Shown here: positions 1 through 8,982 of the stretch, piece by piece
Layout of the letters: each line of letters starts with the position of its first letter
How positions within the stretch are numbered: position 1 is the first letter of the stretch
From: Sphaerochaeta halotolerans
GTDB taxonomy: Bacteria; Spirochaetota; Spirochaetia; Sphaerochaetales; Sphaerochaetaceae
Direction of reading: 5' to 3'
Assembly (NCBI RefSeq): GCF_003429665.1
Contig: NZ_QUWK01000006.1
Location: 62,001 to 126,000 of the forward strand
Length of the DNA: 64,000 nucleotides
Program-made: the position numbers and the translations under genes
The notes under the pieces: model-generated
Told to the model about the DNA's origin: nothing
Seen by the model: only the letters and a program-made list of their open reading frames with translations
The model's database searches: none

Positions 1-1
1 A

Positions 2-238
2 GCCCTGCAAGAAAGTGATGAAACATGGGATTTGGTCCTTGACCGCTATGGCATATGGCAAAAAGGAACGAGCCTTTGGGGAGAAGCCGTGCTCGCTGAG
101 GTCACTAATAACCCATTTGAACACCTTTCAACGTTGTTCCTCCAGACCTATTTTGAAGAACTTGGAAAACAGGAGGAAATCCTGAGAACCACACCGGTTC
201 CAAAAGGAAGCGGTTCCTTTCTGGAACTCTTTTGGTAG
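2..238 (+). CDS. C-terminal part of an unrecognised protein (5' end outside window)
   Basis: The frame is open from the first bases of the window to a TAG at 236-238, so this is the last 78 codons of a gene that begins upstream. The visible part is soluble-looking, with no membrane segment and no motif I recognise. It ends 11 nt before the ATG of the RarA fusion gene and runs in the same direction, so the two probably share a transcript. I cannot assign a function. Confidence 0.6.
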   Translation, partial: ALQESDETWDLVLDRYGIWQKGTSLWGEAVLAEVTNNPFEHLSTLFLQTYFEELGKQEEILRTTPVPKGSGSFLELFW

Positions 239-249
239 GATGCACAGGT

Positions 250-2439
250 ATGAATCTATTTACCGCAGCAAATGAAGCTGAAGAGAGAAAAAACCAACCA
301 CTTGCTTACCGAATGCGACCGCGTAACCTGGATGAGTACATCGGCCAGGATGCGATTATCGGGAAAGGTCGTTTGCTTAGGCGTGCGATACAGGCCGACC
401 AACTTTCCTCAGTTATTTTCTATGGTCCACCAGGAACGGGGAAAACCACCCTTGCGAGAGTCATTGCAAACACCACAAAACGGCATTTTTCCACGCTTAA
501 TGCAGTACTCTCCGGAGTGAAAGAACTTCGCTATGAGATTGAACAAGCACGCCAACGCTTGGAGTTGTACAGTCAAGGAACGATTCTTTTTGTGGATGAG
601 GTACACCGCTGGAACAAGAGCCAGCAGGATGCCCTACTCCCCTGGGTTGAAAATGGGACAGTTATTCTCATCGGCGCTACAACGGAAAACCCCTATTTCG
701 AGGTAAATGCGGCACTGGTGAGCAGGTCACGCATATTCCAATTGAAGAGTCTGACAAGTGAAGATCTTTTTGCCATCGCAAGGCAAGCTCTGAGGGATAA
801 AGATCGAGGATATGGTGAATATTCTGTACAGTTTGAGGAAGGAGCCCTGGAGCATTTGGTCGAGGTTTCGAACGGAGATGCAAGGAGCTTGCTCAATGCA
901 CTGCAACTTGCTGTCGAAACTTCCCTTGACGTCTTTCCTCCTGCCCCGGGAACCGAAATATTTATATCCAAAGATGCCGCAGAACAATCGATACAGAAAA
1001 AAGCAGTGCTGTATGACAAAGAGGGTGATTACCATTTTGATGTCATCAGTGCCTTCATCAAGAGCATTCGTGGCAGTGACCCCGATGCTACACTCTATTG
1101 GCTTGCGCGGATGGTCAGCGCAGGTGAAGACCCAAAGTTCATATTCAGAAGGATGCTTATCAGTGCCTGTGAAGATGTAGGGCTGGCCGACCCCTCAGCT
1201 ATTGTTGTGGTACAAGCGGATGCTCAGGCGTTTGAGCGTATTGGATTGCCTGAAGGACGGTTTCATCTTACCCATGCTGCTCTCTACCTAGCTACCACCG
1301 AAAAAAGCAACTCAACCATGGCTTTCTTTGATGCCCTTAAAGGTGTTGAACAACAAGCCCAAGATGAGGTGCCAAACCATCTTCGTGACGGCAACCGTGA
1401 TGCGAAAGGATTCGGGCATGGGGAAGGATACCTCTATCCTCACGCTTATCAAGATCACTGGGTTGCCCAGCAATACCTCCCCTCTTCTCTGCAAGGGAAG
1501 GTCTATTACCAGCCCAGTGACCAAGGGTATGAGAAAAGTATCAAGGAGAAGGTGCAGAGACACAGGGAAGAGCAGCTGGAAAGTGCCCAAAGCGATGCGT
1601 TCGTGGAGAACCTCACCTACTCTCCAGGCGACAAGAGCAGGCAAAGGTGGGTGAACAGGACCATCAGTGAACGAGGGGCGTTGCTCAAGGAGATACGGGA
1701 GCAACTCTTTCAAGGTATCCACCTGAGGCGGAGTGACCGGGTGCTTGTATGCAATGCCGGGCATGGATTGCTGCTTTGGGAAGCATATCGGGCAACTCCT
1801 GAAGGGTTGGTGGTTGCCCAGGTACGAAGCAAGGACCAGGAAGAACATATCAACCACTATGCGGCAACACTCTCTTCAGTGGAACGCCCCCATGTATACG
1901 CTGAGCCTCTTGAAACACTGCTACCACGCCTTGAAGATGGATTACACTTTGAAGCAATCATGGGAAGAAACGTGCTCAGTAGGGCAAAGCTCTCTGGACC
2001 CTTGCTTGCCGGTCTTCTCTCCCGCTTGGCAAAAACAGGATCCATCCACCTTGCTGAAAGTGTACCGGTTGCAGGCTCCAGGCTTTCACAGTTTATCATG
2101 GGAGAGGAGAAGCAGTTCCTTGAAAGGGCTGAAGCACAGCTCTACGGCGATCCTTCGAATCCTTTGACAAACTGGGATGAGAACGACTTGGAGACGCTTT
2201 TCAGTACTACTGGTATGGATTTGAAGATTCGTTCACTCGATTTGTTTGAACAGAGAATGATGGATGAACAAGACATTGAACGGTATCTTTCCGCATCCTA
2301 TCTACCAGCATGGAAAACGTTGGGAATACAGGTCGATGAGGGTGCTTTCAGAATTGCATTGATTGAACAGTTGGCCAACCGCCCGCTTGCATGGAAACAC
2401 CATCTGGCCATCATCCATGCCTATCAGGGTGGATCCTAG
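250..2439 (+). CDS. rarA: RarA/MgsA AAA+ ATPase fused to a methyltransferase-like domain
   Basis: The N-terminal ~430 residues are a replication-associated recombination protein A (clamp-loader-like AAA+ ATPase acting at stalled forks). Walker A GPPGTGKT lies at residues 59-66. Walker B/sensor motifs [17 protein letters not shown] and GATTENP follow. Typical RarA ends near 440 residues, but this protein is 729 long. The extra ~290 residues include a Rossmann-like stretch ([16 protein letters not shown]) reminiscent of SAM-dependent methyltransferases. Such RarA/unknown-domain fusions are known from cyanobacteria and spirochaetes; the function of the extension is not established. I chose ATG 250 over the upstream TTG at 232, which overlaps the preceding gene, because RarA proteins normally begin with a short MxLF segment. 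Confidence 0.88.
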   Translation: MNLFTAANEAEERKNQPLAYRMRPRNLDEYIGQDAIIGKGRLLRRAIQADQLSSVIFYGPPGTGKTTLARVIANTTKRHFSTLNAVLSGVKELRYEIEQARQRLELYSQGTILFVDEVHRWNKSQQDALLPWVENGTVILIGATTENPYFEVNAALVSRSRIFQLKSLTSEDLFAIARQALRDKDRGYGEYSVQFEEGALEHLVEVSNGDARSLLNALQLAVETSLDVFPPAPGTEIFISKDAAEQSIQKKAVLYDKEGDYHFDVISAFIKSIRGSDPDATLYWLARMVSAGEDPKFIFRRMLISACEDVGLADPSAIVVVQADAQAFERIGLPEGRFHLTHAALYLATTEKSNSTMAFFDALKGVEQQAQDEVPNHLRDGNRDAKGFGHGEGYLYPHAYQDHWVAQQYLPSSLQGKVYYQPSDQGYEKSIKEKVQRHREEQLESAQSDAFVENLTYSPGDKSRQRWVNRTISERGALLKEIREQLFQGIHLRRSDRVLVCNAGHGLLLWEAYRATPEGLVVAQVRSKDQEEHINHYAATLSSVERPHVYAEPLETLLPRLEDGLHFEAIMGRNVLSRAKLSGPLLAGLLSRLAKTGSIHLAESVPVAGSRLSQFIMGEEKQFLERAEAQLYGDPSNPLTNWDENDLETLFSTTGMDLKIRSLDLFEQRMMDEQDIERYLSASYLPAWKTLGIQVDEGAFRIALIEQLANRPLAWKHHLAIIHAYQGGS

Positions 2440-2490
2440 AACGAGGCTTCACAGATAGGCGATGCCAAGCAGTGAAAAGATGTGAGTGGA

Positions 2491-2519
2491 AGCAACTGAT
2501 TGCATGCGAAGCAGTTGCT
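2491..2519 (+). terminator. possible weak terminator hairpin after the rarA fusion
   Basis: AGCAACTG (2491-2498) pairs perfectly with CAGTTGCT (2512-2519) around a 13-nt loop. A T6 run follows only 13 nt later, so this is not a textbook intrinsic terminator. It lies between rarA and the tRNA promoter. Confidence 0.3.
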
Positions 2520-2559
2520 CAGAGACCTTCAATTTTTTAGGAAATTTGGGAACGAGTTG

Positions 2560-2588
2560 TTGACAAAGAAAAGCGTTTAGGGCATAGT
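2560..2588 (+). promoter_or_regulatory. sigma-70 promoter of the tRNA array
   Basis: A consensus -35 TTGACA (2560-2565) is followed after 17 nt by CATAGT (2583-2588), a 4/6 match to TATAAT. It lies about 50 nt before tRNA-His and is the only good promoter ahead of the five co-directional tRNAs. Confidence 0.6.
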
Positions 2589-2638
2589 ATGCAACGTTGA
2601 AACGCACTGGTGATGGAAACCACTGCTTCAGCTACCAT

Positions 2639-2711
2639 GGTGGAAGTAGTTCAATGGTAGAGCACCAGATTGTGGATCTGGCTGTTGCGGGTTCGAGCCC
2701 CGTCTTCCACC
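2639..2711 (+). tRNA. tRNA-His(GTG)
   Basis: Acceptor GTGGAAG (2640-2646) pairs with CTTCCAC (2704-2710). The anticodon stem CCAGA/TCTGG encloses GTG. An encoded G at 2639 facing C2711 gives the extra G-1 pair characteristic of tRNA-His. The CCA end is not encoded. Confidence 0.95.
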
Positions 2712-2728
2712 CTAACCGGGTCGTGAAC

Positions 2729-2802
<74 letters not shown>

Positions 2803-2832
2803 AAGGTTTGGTTTTTGAAATTTTATTGTCAT

Positions 2833-2905
2833 GGGCCGCTAGCTCAGCTGGTAGAGCAGCAGACTCTTAATCTGCGGGTCAAAGGTTCGATCCCTTTGCG
2901 GCTCA
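2833..2905 (+). tRNA. tRNA-Lys(CTT)
   Basis: Acceptor GGGCCGC (2833-2839) pairs with GCGGCTC (2898-2904), including one G-T pair. The anticodon loop CTCTTAA gives CTT. The D-arm AGCTCAGCTGGTAGAGC and T-arm GGTTCGATCC are standard. Confidence 0.95.
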
Positions 2906-2943
2906 ATACATGGCGAACCTCGCTTAGGGGCAAGACATGCACC

Positions 2944-3025
2944 GCGAGAGTGGTGAAATTGGCAGACACGCCAGACTTAGGATCTGGTACCTTACGGTGT
3001 AGGGGTTCAAGTCCCCTCTCTCGCA
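2944..3025 (+). tRNA. tRNA-Leu(TAG)
   Basis: Acceptor GCGAGAG (2944-2950) pairs with CTCTCGC (3018-3024). The anticodon loop CTTAGGA gives TAG. The 82-nt length reflects the long class II variable arm. Confidence 0.95.
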
Positions 3026-3064
3026 AAGGACAATCCAAGTTGGAATGTCTGGCAAAACGGTTTT

Positions 3065-3136
3065 GCGAAAGTAGCTCAGTGGTAGAGCTCCACCTTGCCA
3101 AGGTGGATGTCGCGGGTTCAAGTCCCGTCTTTCGCT
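3065..3136 (+). tRNA. tRNA-Gly(GCC)
   Basis: Acceptor GCGAAAG (3065-3071) pairs with CTTTCGC (3129-3135). Anticodon stem CCACC/GGTGG encloses TTGCCAA, anticodon GCC. It is the last tRNA of the array and a terminator hairpin follows directly. Confidence 0.95.
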
Positions 3137-3139
3137 TTT

Positions 3140-3168
3140 AAGCAGTCAGAGAAATCTGGCTGCTTTTC
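3140..3168 (+). terminator. intrinsic terminator of the tRNA array
   Basis: AGCAG-t-CAGA pairs with TCTG-g-CTGCT around a GAAA loop, followed by TTTTCTTT. It begins 4 nt after tRNA-Gly. Confidence 0.8.
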
Positions 3169-3316
3169 TTTGAATTAGGAGCATAAGAGGCACAAACCTA
3201 TTAACTTTGTATTCTTTTATACAGATAAAATATATCTTATATATAATAAAGGCCTTCTTCCTCTTTTCTAAAGAAAGAAGCATACTATATGCTCAACGAG
3301 GCAAGGTGAGAAAGAA

Positions 3317-5737
3317 GTGTATAGTACCATAGTATTCTTGATGTTGTTCCTCACCGTTTGCCTATTGGCACTGGCAAGCGGGATTCTTGTGCTCCAGAGC
3401 AATCCCAAGTCTGTTTCCAACCGTCTCTTTTTCGCCTTGATCATTGCAACTACCATATGGTCAGCAGGTTTAGCTTTCGCTACTATTGCCCCGACCAGAG
3501 AAGGGGCTGAACTATGGCGGAGAATCTCAGCATTTGGATGGGGGTCTGTGTTTGCAATCTTTCTGCATTACATTATTCACATTTCAAGCAATCGCAGCAT
3601 GCAAAGAGCCTGGTGGTTTTATGCGGGTTTGTACGGACCAGCAATCCTGACCATTCTTGCCTTTGCGCTTCCTGTTGGATTGAATACAGAGCCCTACCAA
3701 CTAAGACACACAGAATTCGGTTGGGTCAATGTAGCTGAACACAATTTTTGGGACATAGTTTTCTATGCATACTATATTAGCTACACAATCACCAGCCTGG
3801 TCCTCCTTGCAAATTGGAGCAAAAAGAGCCAGGACAAAACCATCAAAAAACAAGCTCGCTTCATCTTTTTCACCATTCTCACGCTTCTAGTAGCTGCTAC
3901 CTTCACAGACATCATCCTGAGCAGCTTGGTCGGGTTCCTCCCCCAGATGGCACCTGTATTGATGCTGATTCCTGTGTCCATCCTGTACAATACCTTGCGG
4001 AAGAATCAGGATGATGGAGGGAATCCCCTGCAATTCAACATCAGCTACATTCATATCATCATCAGTGTAGTGTTCTACGTTTTCATTTCATTCTTACAAG
4101 TCAATTTCCGTTCAGAAAGCATTACCATAGGACAGATCCAGCTTGAAGAATCCACCTTCAGGGGTATTCTTACACAACTGCAGATGTTCATCTCAATCTA
4201 CCTAGTATTGCGGGAGTCCAGACCTGGGTTCATCGTCTCGATATTGATGAACAGCATTAATTTGTTGAGCTCTATTGTTTTCTGGGTCAGAATGGATTCC
4301 AATATTCCCCTTCCCGGGATTATCTCCTACCTTGGCGTACTTGTATTATTGTTGATCATCAGAACATTCAGAAAGCGGTCAGCCTCCTACATAGAGAAGA
4401 TACACTCCCAGCATCAGGATCTTGAGGAGTCAGAGAGAAAACTCTACAAACTTGCCTATTATGACTCGCTTACAGGATTGCCCAGTAGGGAATATTTTAT
4501 GGAAAAACTCCAACGATCATTGGAAAGAGCACGCAAGGATGATACACGTATAGGCATAATCTTCATCGATTTTGACTCCTTCAAGGCAATCAACGACACC
4601 GCGGGGCACATGGCAGGGGATCGGGTGTTGCAGCTGATTGCCCAACGCCTAGCAAAACGAATCGAAAAAATGGGGACCTTGGCAAGATTTGGAGGTGATG
4701 AATTCCTAGTGGAAATACCAGACTTGGAGACAGATTTGCCCATCCATGCCATTATTCAGTCCATCATGGAGTCCCTGAAAAACCCGGTGGTGGTTGGAAA
4801 TGACGAATATCACGTCTCAGCAAGCATTGGTGTTGCTATGTACCCAGATGACGGGGTGATTCCTGATACGTTGATCAAGAACGCAGACATTGCAATGTAT
4901 GAAGCAAAAGGGAGGGGCAAGAACCAGGCAGTATTCTGCACTGGAGAAATCAAGGATAGCACCACCAAGAACCATACCTTGGTGAACAATTTGTACTGGG
5001 CACTGGAGAGGGATGAACTGCAATTATTGTATCAACCAAAAATCTCATTGGAAAACAACACGATTATTGGGTTTGAGGCATTACTGCGGTGGCACAATAC
5101 TGATTATGGAGTTGTCAATCCACAGGTATTCATTCCGATGGCAGAGCAGACCGGAATGATTAAGCCGATTGGACTATGGGTGATGAAAACTGCCTGCCAG
5201 CAGATTAAACGATTTCAAGAGTGGACGCAAAGTGAACTATCCATCAGTATCAACCTTTCCCTGATTCAGCTTCGAGATACCTCCATCGTAAAGAACATGG
5301 CTGCAATACTACAAGAAACACAAATTCCACCCCATCTTATTGAGGTGGAAATTACAGAGAGCGTAGCATTCCAGGATGAACCGTTCATAATGGAACAACT
5401 ACAAAAGATCAAGGAATTGGGAATTTCGATAGCCATCGATGATTTTGGAACTGGGTATTCATCCTTCAGCAGATTACGGACGTTCCCCATTGACCTAATC
5501 AAGATTGATAGTGAGTTTGTCAGGGCAATCAGCAGTAATCTCCACAAGGATCAAGCTATTATCCGAAGTATCATCCAACTTGCAAAGAACCTTGACCTTA
5601 AAGTACTCGCCGAGGGCGTTGAAACGGAAGAACAGCTCCAGTTCCTCAAGAAAGAGGGATGTGATTTCATCCAAGGCTTTCTTTTTTATGCCCCGCTTCC
5701 CGCTAAATCAATCGAGGAACTGTTGAACTATACCTAG
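3317..5737 (+). CDS. membrane GGDEF-EAL cyclic-di-GMP turnover protein
   Basis: An 806-residue protein for c-di-GMP metabolism. The first ~230 residues carry about seven hydrophobic helices like the 7TM input module of some histidine kinases, then more hydrophobic helices to about residue 350. A GGDEF domain follows with an intact ARFGGDEF active loop (about residue 458). The EAL domain begins near 586 (EALLRW) with DDFGTGYSS and EGVETEEQ motifs, so both cyclase and phosphodiesterase sites look complete. The start is GTG 3317 with AAGGTGAG 6 nt upstream. A TATAAT at 3242-3247 is the likely -10, leaving a leader of about 60 nt. No c-di-GMP riboswitch was recognised there. No neighbouring gene indicates its signal. 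Confidence 0.9.
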   Translation: MYSTIVFLMLFLTVCLLALASGILVLQSNPKSVSNRLFFALIIATTIWSAGLAFATIAPTREGAELWRRISAFGWGSVFAIFLHYIIHISSNRSMQRAWWFYAGLYGPAILTILAFALPVGLNTEPYQLRHTEFGWVNVAEHNFWDIVFYAYYISYTITSLVLLANWSKKSQDKTIKKQARFIFFTILTLLVAATFTDIILSSLVGFLPQMAPVLMLIPVSILYNTLRKNQDDGGNPLQFNISYIHIIISVVFYVFISFLQVNFRSESITIGQIQLEESTFRGILTQLQMFISIYLVLRESRPGFIVSILMNSINLLSSIVFWVRMDSNIPLPGIISYLGVLVLLLIIRTFRKRSASYIEKIHSQHQDLEESERKLYKLAYYDSLTGLPSREYFMEKLQRSLERARKDDTRIGIIFIDFDSFKAINDTAGHMAGDRVLQLIAQRLAKRIEKMGTLARFGGDEFLVEIPDLETDLPIHAIIQSIMESLKNPVVVGNDEYHVSASIGVAMYPDDGVIPDTLIKNADIAMYEAKGRGKNQAVFCTGEIKDSTTKNHTLVNNLYWALERDELQLLYQPKISLENNTIIGFEALLRWHNTDYGVVNPQVFIPMAEQTGMIKPIGLWVMKTACQQIKRFQEWTQSELSISINLSLIQLRDTSIVKNMAAILQETQIPPHLIEVEITESVAFQDEPFIMEQLQKIKELGISIAIDDFGTGYSSFSRLRTFPIDLIKIDSEFVRAISSNLHKDQAIIRSIIQLAKNLDLKVLAEGVETEEQLQFLKKEGCDFIQGFLFYAPLPAKSIEELLNYT

Positions 5738-5776
5738 GGTACGGTTCCATTCATCTTGCCATGAAGAGATTGGCAC

Positions 5777-5785
5777 TGCTATGAT
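5777..5785 (+). promoter_or_regulatory. extended -10 element placing the transcript start at the GNAT start codon
   Basis: TGC-TATGAT forms an extended -10. It ends 6 nt before ATG 5792, so transcription would begin at or next to the A of the start codon. No purine-rich ribosome-binding sequence precedes the gene. Confidence 0.5.
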
Positions 5786-5791
5786 TGTTCC

Positions 5792-6340
5792 ATGAACAGA
5801 GAACCCCAGGATTACAGGCTTCCTGACACCCGCTCACTCACCATCAGGTCTCTCGAGCCAACTGATGCAACTCAGGCAGTCAAGTATATGCAGGCAATGT
5901 ATACCGACAGCCCTTTTCTTGCGCGTTACAGTGATGAGTGGAATATCAGTATTGAAGACGAGGCCGCATTTCTGGAGAATGCAGCCAAATCCCAGAATAG
6001 GCTGATGTTGGGAGGCTTTATCGATAATGTGCTGGTTGCTCTCTGTGACTTCTCCCCTTTGGGCTTAGCCTATAAAATGGCCCACCGTTGCCAGATAGGA
6101 ATTTCTGTTGCTACAAAACATCAGGGAAAGGGGATCGGCTCACTCATGATGAAAACCTTGATTTCTGCTGCTACTCAGACAGGATTCGAACAGATGGAAC
6201 TGGAAGTGGTGGCAAGCAATACAAGAGCCATGCAACTCTACAAACACTATGGTTTTCGAGAAATTGGCATGATTCCCCGCGGGTTCCGCTACCGTGAAGG
6301 TTACTATGAGGATTTGCTCCTGATGGCCAGGGAACTATGA
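5792..6340 (+). CDS. GNAT family N-acetyltransferase
   Basis: A 182-residue GCN5-related acetyltransferase of the RimI/Ats1 type. Motif A is visible as SVATKHQGKGIGSLMM, the acetyl-CoA pyrophosphate loop Q-G-K-G-I-G. Motif B is NTRAMQLYKHYGF. It transfers acetyl from acetyl-CoA to an amine, but the substrate cannot be told. ATG 5792 is the only sensible start and has no Shine-Dalgarno sequence; an extended -10 sits immediately upstream. The gene converges on the decayed ArsC-like gene. Confidence 0.88.
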   Translation: MNREPQDYRLPDTRSLTIRSLEPTDATQAVKYMQAMYTDSPFLARYSDEWNISIEDEAAFLENAAKSQNRLMLGGFIDNVLVALCDFSPLGLAYKMAHRCQIGISVATKHQGKGIGSLMMKTLISAATQTGFEQMELEVVASNTRAMQLYKHYGFREIGMIPRGFRYREGYYEDLLLMAREL

Positions 6341-6679
6341 CCATCAAGTAAACTGAGCTCCCACTCTTGCTCCCTGAATCCAAATAACACAAACTGGTCT
6401 GTAACCAGAAGCGGTCATTTGACTGGCATCCCTTCAGTACAGAGAAGGTCTAGCATCTCCTCATCCATCTTAGGAATTCGATTTTTCAGATGCATGAATC
6501 GGTATAGTTGACCACTGGTATTGAAAAAGCGTTTCAAGGGAACATTGCTTCGCCGATAGAGCTCACAAAGTTCCTCTTTATTGGGATGATCTTTCTTGAT
6601 ATCACGGTAGGTGTACGCCACGCGCCGTGCATCAAGGAATGCAATTGCTTTACTACAAGTTGTAACAGATAATGGTCAT
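6341..6679 (-). pseudogene. decayed ArsC/Spx-related thioredoxin-fold gene
   Basis: The minus strand carries a good start (ATG at 6679 behind a GAGGAG site) reading M-T-I-I-C-Y-N. A small deletion with a frame change near 6660 then disrupts the family's CxxC segment. The next frame continues with AIAFLDARRVAYTYRDIKKD and later FFNTSG, typical of the arsenate-reductase-related family. A TGA then replaces the expected arginine codon in the conserved VKRPLLV motif (VK-stop-PLLV), after which the frame reads on to the family's normal C-terminus. A frame-disrupting deletion plus a nonsense mutation make it a pseudogene. Confidence 0.85.
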
Positions 6680-6847
6680 ATAGGCTCCTCATAGCAATGG
6701 TAGCAAAGCGATGATCTGCTGGCAATCAGATAAATACACTCATTCCCCTAGACCAAAGCCCAAAAAGTTGCTATATACAATGTGTTTCGGGTAAAAGGTT
6801 TTTGCAAGTATCCTGCTGACAGGGTGGTCGAAAATCAACTGTTTATG

Positions 6848-6853
6848 TATACT
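6848..6853 (+). promoter_or_regulatory. possible -10 of the tig promoter
   Basis: TATACT lies about 80 nt before the trigger factor start. No good -35 is found at the right distance, so the call rests on the hexamer and position only. The rest of 6680-6933 shows nothing else. Confidence 0.3.
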
Positions 6854-6933
6854 TAGCAGGATTACATTGCAACAAAGGGCTTTGCCTAAGGATATACATG
6901 GTCCGAATGAGGACCGAAAAGGATGAACATAGG

Positions 6934-8283
6934 ATGATCGCTGATAAGAGTATCAAAGAATTGGAAAACTCCTCCGTCGCACTGACGGTCACTGTGACCG
7001 CTGACACCATCGAAAAAGACTACCAGGCAGCTTTGAAAAAGTATGCTGCTGACGTCCAGATCAAGGGTTTTAGAAAGGGCAAAGTCCCTGTATCCGTTCT
7101 GGAAAGTAAGTTTGGTAAGTCGATTCGTGAGGAAAGTACATTCAATACCATCGAAGACGCATTGAAGGAAGCATTGACTGATGTTGAAGACAAGTACAAG
7201 CCACTCTCCTTCAGCACCCCTGAGCTCCAGGATGAAGAGAGCCTTCTCCCCTTCGAGCCCAACAAGGACATCACCTTCACTGTCAAGTACGACATCATGC
7301 CCATTTTTGAGACCCCTGAATACAAGGGCTTGAAGGTTACCTACCCCAAGGTAACACTGAGTGAGGATGCGGTGAATGCTGAAATTGAAAAACTCCGCGA
7401 GCAGAATGCAATGGTCATCGACAAAGATGGAGCTGCAGAGATGGGAGACATTGTCACTGTTGACTACGTTGAGCTTGATGAAGAGAACAATGAGATTCCT
7501 GGAACTGAACGCAAAGAGTTTGTTTTCACCCTGGGCAGCACTACCAACTTCTACCAGATTGATGAAGATGTTGTCGGCATGAAAAGCGGTGAAGAGAAGA
7601 TATTCTCCAAGACCTACCCAGAGGATTCAACCGTTGAGGGGTATGCTGGAAAGACCATTACCTTGAAGGTAAATGTCCAAAGTGTAAAATTCCGAGATAT
7701 CCCTGAACTCGATGATGAGTTTGCACAGGATGTCAAGGAAGAGTACAAGACTGTTGATGACCTGGTTAGCGCAACCCGTGAGAAGTTGCAGGCAGCGCTC
7801 GATGCAAAGCTTGAGTCAGAAAAGCTCAATGCTTTGAGCGAAGCACTGCTACAGAAGGCTACCATTGAGGTTCCCCAGAGCATGATCGACATGGAAGTGG
7901 AGCAGAGTTGGAAGCGTTACATCCAGCAGGTCGGCCTGAGTGAAGAGCAGATTTTGCAGTTCCTCAAGTTTCAGAATCAGACCAAAGAGGACATCACCGC
8001 CCCTTGGAGAGAAGCTGCTGCAAAGTCACTGCGCCTCCAGTTGATCATGGAAAAGATCAAGGAAGCCGAAGCGTTCCCCCTTGAGGAAGAAGAAGTGAAA
8101 AAGGCCATGGACGAGCAGCTGACGGAAATAACCGATCAGGCTCAGCGGGATTACTACCGCACCATGATTGAGGATGACTTGCGCTTCCAGAAGATTGCAC
8201 CGTTCTTGCAGGAGAACAATACGTTCGTGGAAGGTGAGGAAGTCTCCTATGAGACGTTTATGAGCGAAACCTACGGCGCATAG
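6934..8283 (+). CDS. tig: trigger factor, ribosome-associated chaperone and peptidyl-prolyl isomerase
   Basis: A 449-residue trigger factor, close to the family norm. It binds ribosomal protein L23 at the exit tunnel and shields nascent chains. The N-terminal ribosome-binding signature is seen as IKGFRKGKVP. A central FKBP-type domain (GDIVTVDYVELDE) and the helical C-terminal chaperone domain follow. ATG 6934 is chosen over the in-frame ATG 6898 because it places the conserved KSIKELENSSV strand at the N-terminus and has AAGG 11 nt upstream. It is first in the tig-clpP-clpX order common to many bacteria, but a terminator separates it from clpP. Confidence 0.95.
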   Translation: MIADKSIKELENSSVALTVTVTADTIEKDYQAALKKYAADVQIKGFRKGKVPVSVLESKFGKSIREESTFNTIEDALKEALTDVEDKYKPLSFSTPELQDEESLLPFEPNKDITFTVKYDIMPIFETPEYKGLKVTYPKVTLSEDAVNAEIEKLREQNAMVIDKDGAAEMGDIVTVDYVELDEENNEIPGTERKEFVFTLGSTTNFYQIDEDVVGMKSGEEKIFSKTYPEDSTVEGYAGKTITLKVNVQSVKFRDIPELDDEFAQDVKEEYKTVDDLVSATREKLQAALDAKLESEKLNALSEALLQKATIEVPQSMIDMEVEQSWKRYIQQVGLSEEQILQFLKFQNQTKEDITAPWREAAAKSLRLQLIMEKIKEAEAFPLEEEEVKKAMDEQLTEITDQAQRDYYRTMIEDDLRFQKIAPFLQENNTFVEGEEVSYETFMSETYGA

Positions 8284-8313
8284 CCGTAGACGTTCAAGAG
8301 TGCTTAGTGTGTG

Positions 8314-8344
8314 AAAAGGCGGTTCCTCACTGGTTCCGCCTTTT
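8314..8344 (+). terminator. intrinsic terminator between tig and clpP
   Basis: AAAAGGCGG (8314-8322) pairs perfectly with CCGCCTTTT (8336-8344). The A-rich 5' arm lets it work in both directions. Some readthrough into clpP is possible because no other promoter is obvious in the 30 nt that follow. Confidence 0.8.
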
Positions 8345-8374
8345 CAATCCCAGCTACCAAAGGGGGTTTTTACC

Positions 8375-8980
8375 ATGAATACCAATCCTGAAAGGATGCA
8401 ATCCAACATACCGATGGTCGTCGAGCAATCAGGTGTAGGTGAAAGAGCATATGATATTTTCAGTCGCTTGCTTAAAGACCGCATCATCTTCCTCGATGGT
8501 GAGATTACTGATGCAACAGCCGACTTGGTTGTGGCTCAGATGCTGTTTCTTGAGTCTGAAGACCCAACTAAGGATATCAGCCTGTACATCAACAGCCCTG
8601 GTGGATCAGTTACCGCTGGTTTGGCTGTCTACGACACCATGCAGTATCTGCATAGTGACATCCAGACCATCTGCATGGGGCAAGCAGCAAGCATGGGTGC
8701 TTTGCTCCTCTGTGCCGGACAGGAAGGAAAACGATTCATCCTCCCCTCTGCACGGGTTATGATTCATCAACCGTGGGGAGGAGTTGAAGGCCAATCATCG
8801 GATATCTCCATCCATGCCAGAGAGATTGGTCGTCTGAAGAATTTGACCATTGACATCATCGCGAGACATACCCATAAGACCTATGAGCAGATCGCCAAGG
8901 ATGTTGAACGAGATTTCTTCCTCGGTAGTGATGATGCTGTCTCCTACGGCATTGTCGACAGTGTTATGAGAAGGAGTTAG
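8375..8980 (+). CDS. clpP: ClpP ATP-dependent protease proteolytic subunit
   Basis: A 201-residue serine peptidase of family S14 that forms the double-heptamer chamber used with ClpX. The catalytic triad is visible: Ser106 in [10 protein letters not shown], His131 in MIHQPWGG and Asp180 in VERDFFL. A strong AAAGGGGG ribosome-binding site precedes ATG 8375. The stop lies 2 nt before clpX, whose AGGAG site is inside the end of clpP, so the two are translated as a pair. Confidence 0.97.
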   Translation: MNTNPERMQSNIPMVVEQSGVGERAYDIFSRLLKDRIIFLDGEITDATADLVVAQMLFLESEDPTKDISLYINSPGGSVTAGLAVYDTMQYLHSDIQTICMGQAASMGALLLCAGQEGKRFILPSARVMIHQPWGGVEGQSSDISIHAREIGRLKNLTIDIIARHTHKTYEQIAKDVERDFFLGSDDAVSYGIVDSVMRRS

Positions 8981-8982
8981 TA

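Noticed and set aside
3137-3316. c-di-GMP riboswitch upstream of the GGDEF-EAL gene
   Set aside because: Only an AGCATA/TATGCT mini-hairpin and an AT-rich promoter region are seen; the conserved GEMM core bases are absent.
5770-5785. TTGGCAC before the GNAT gene as another sigma-54 promoter
   Set aside because: GG is present but no GC occurs at the required 10-nt spacing; an extended -10 explains the site better.
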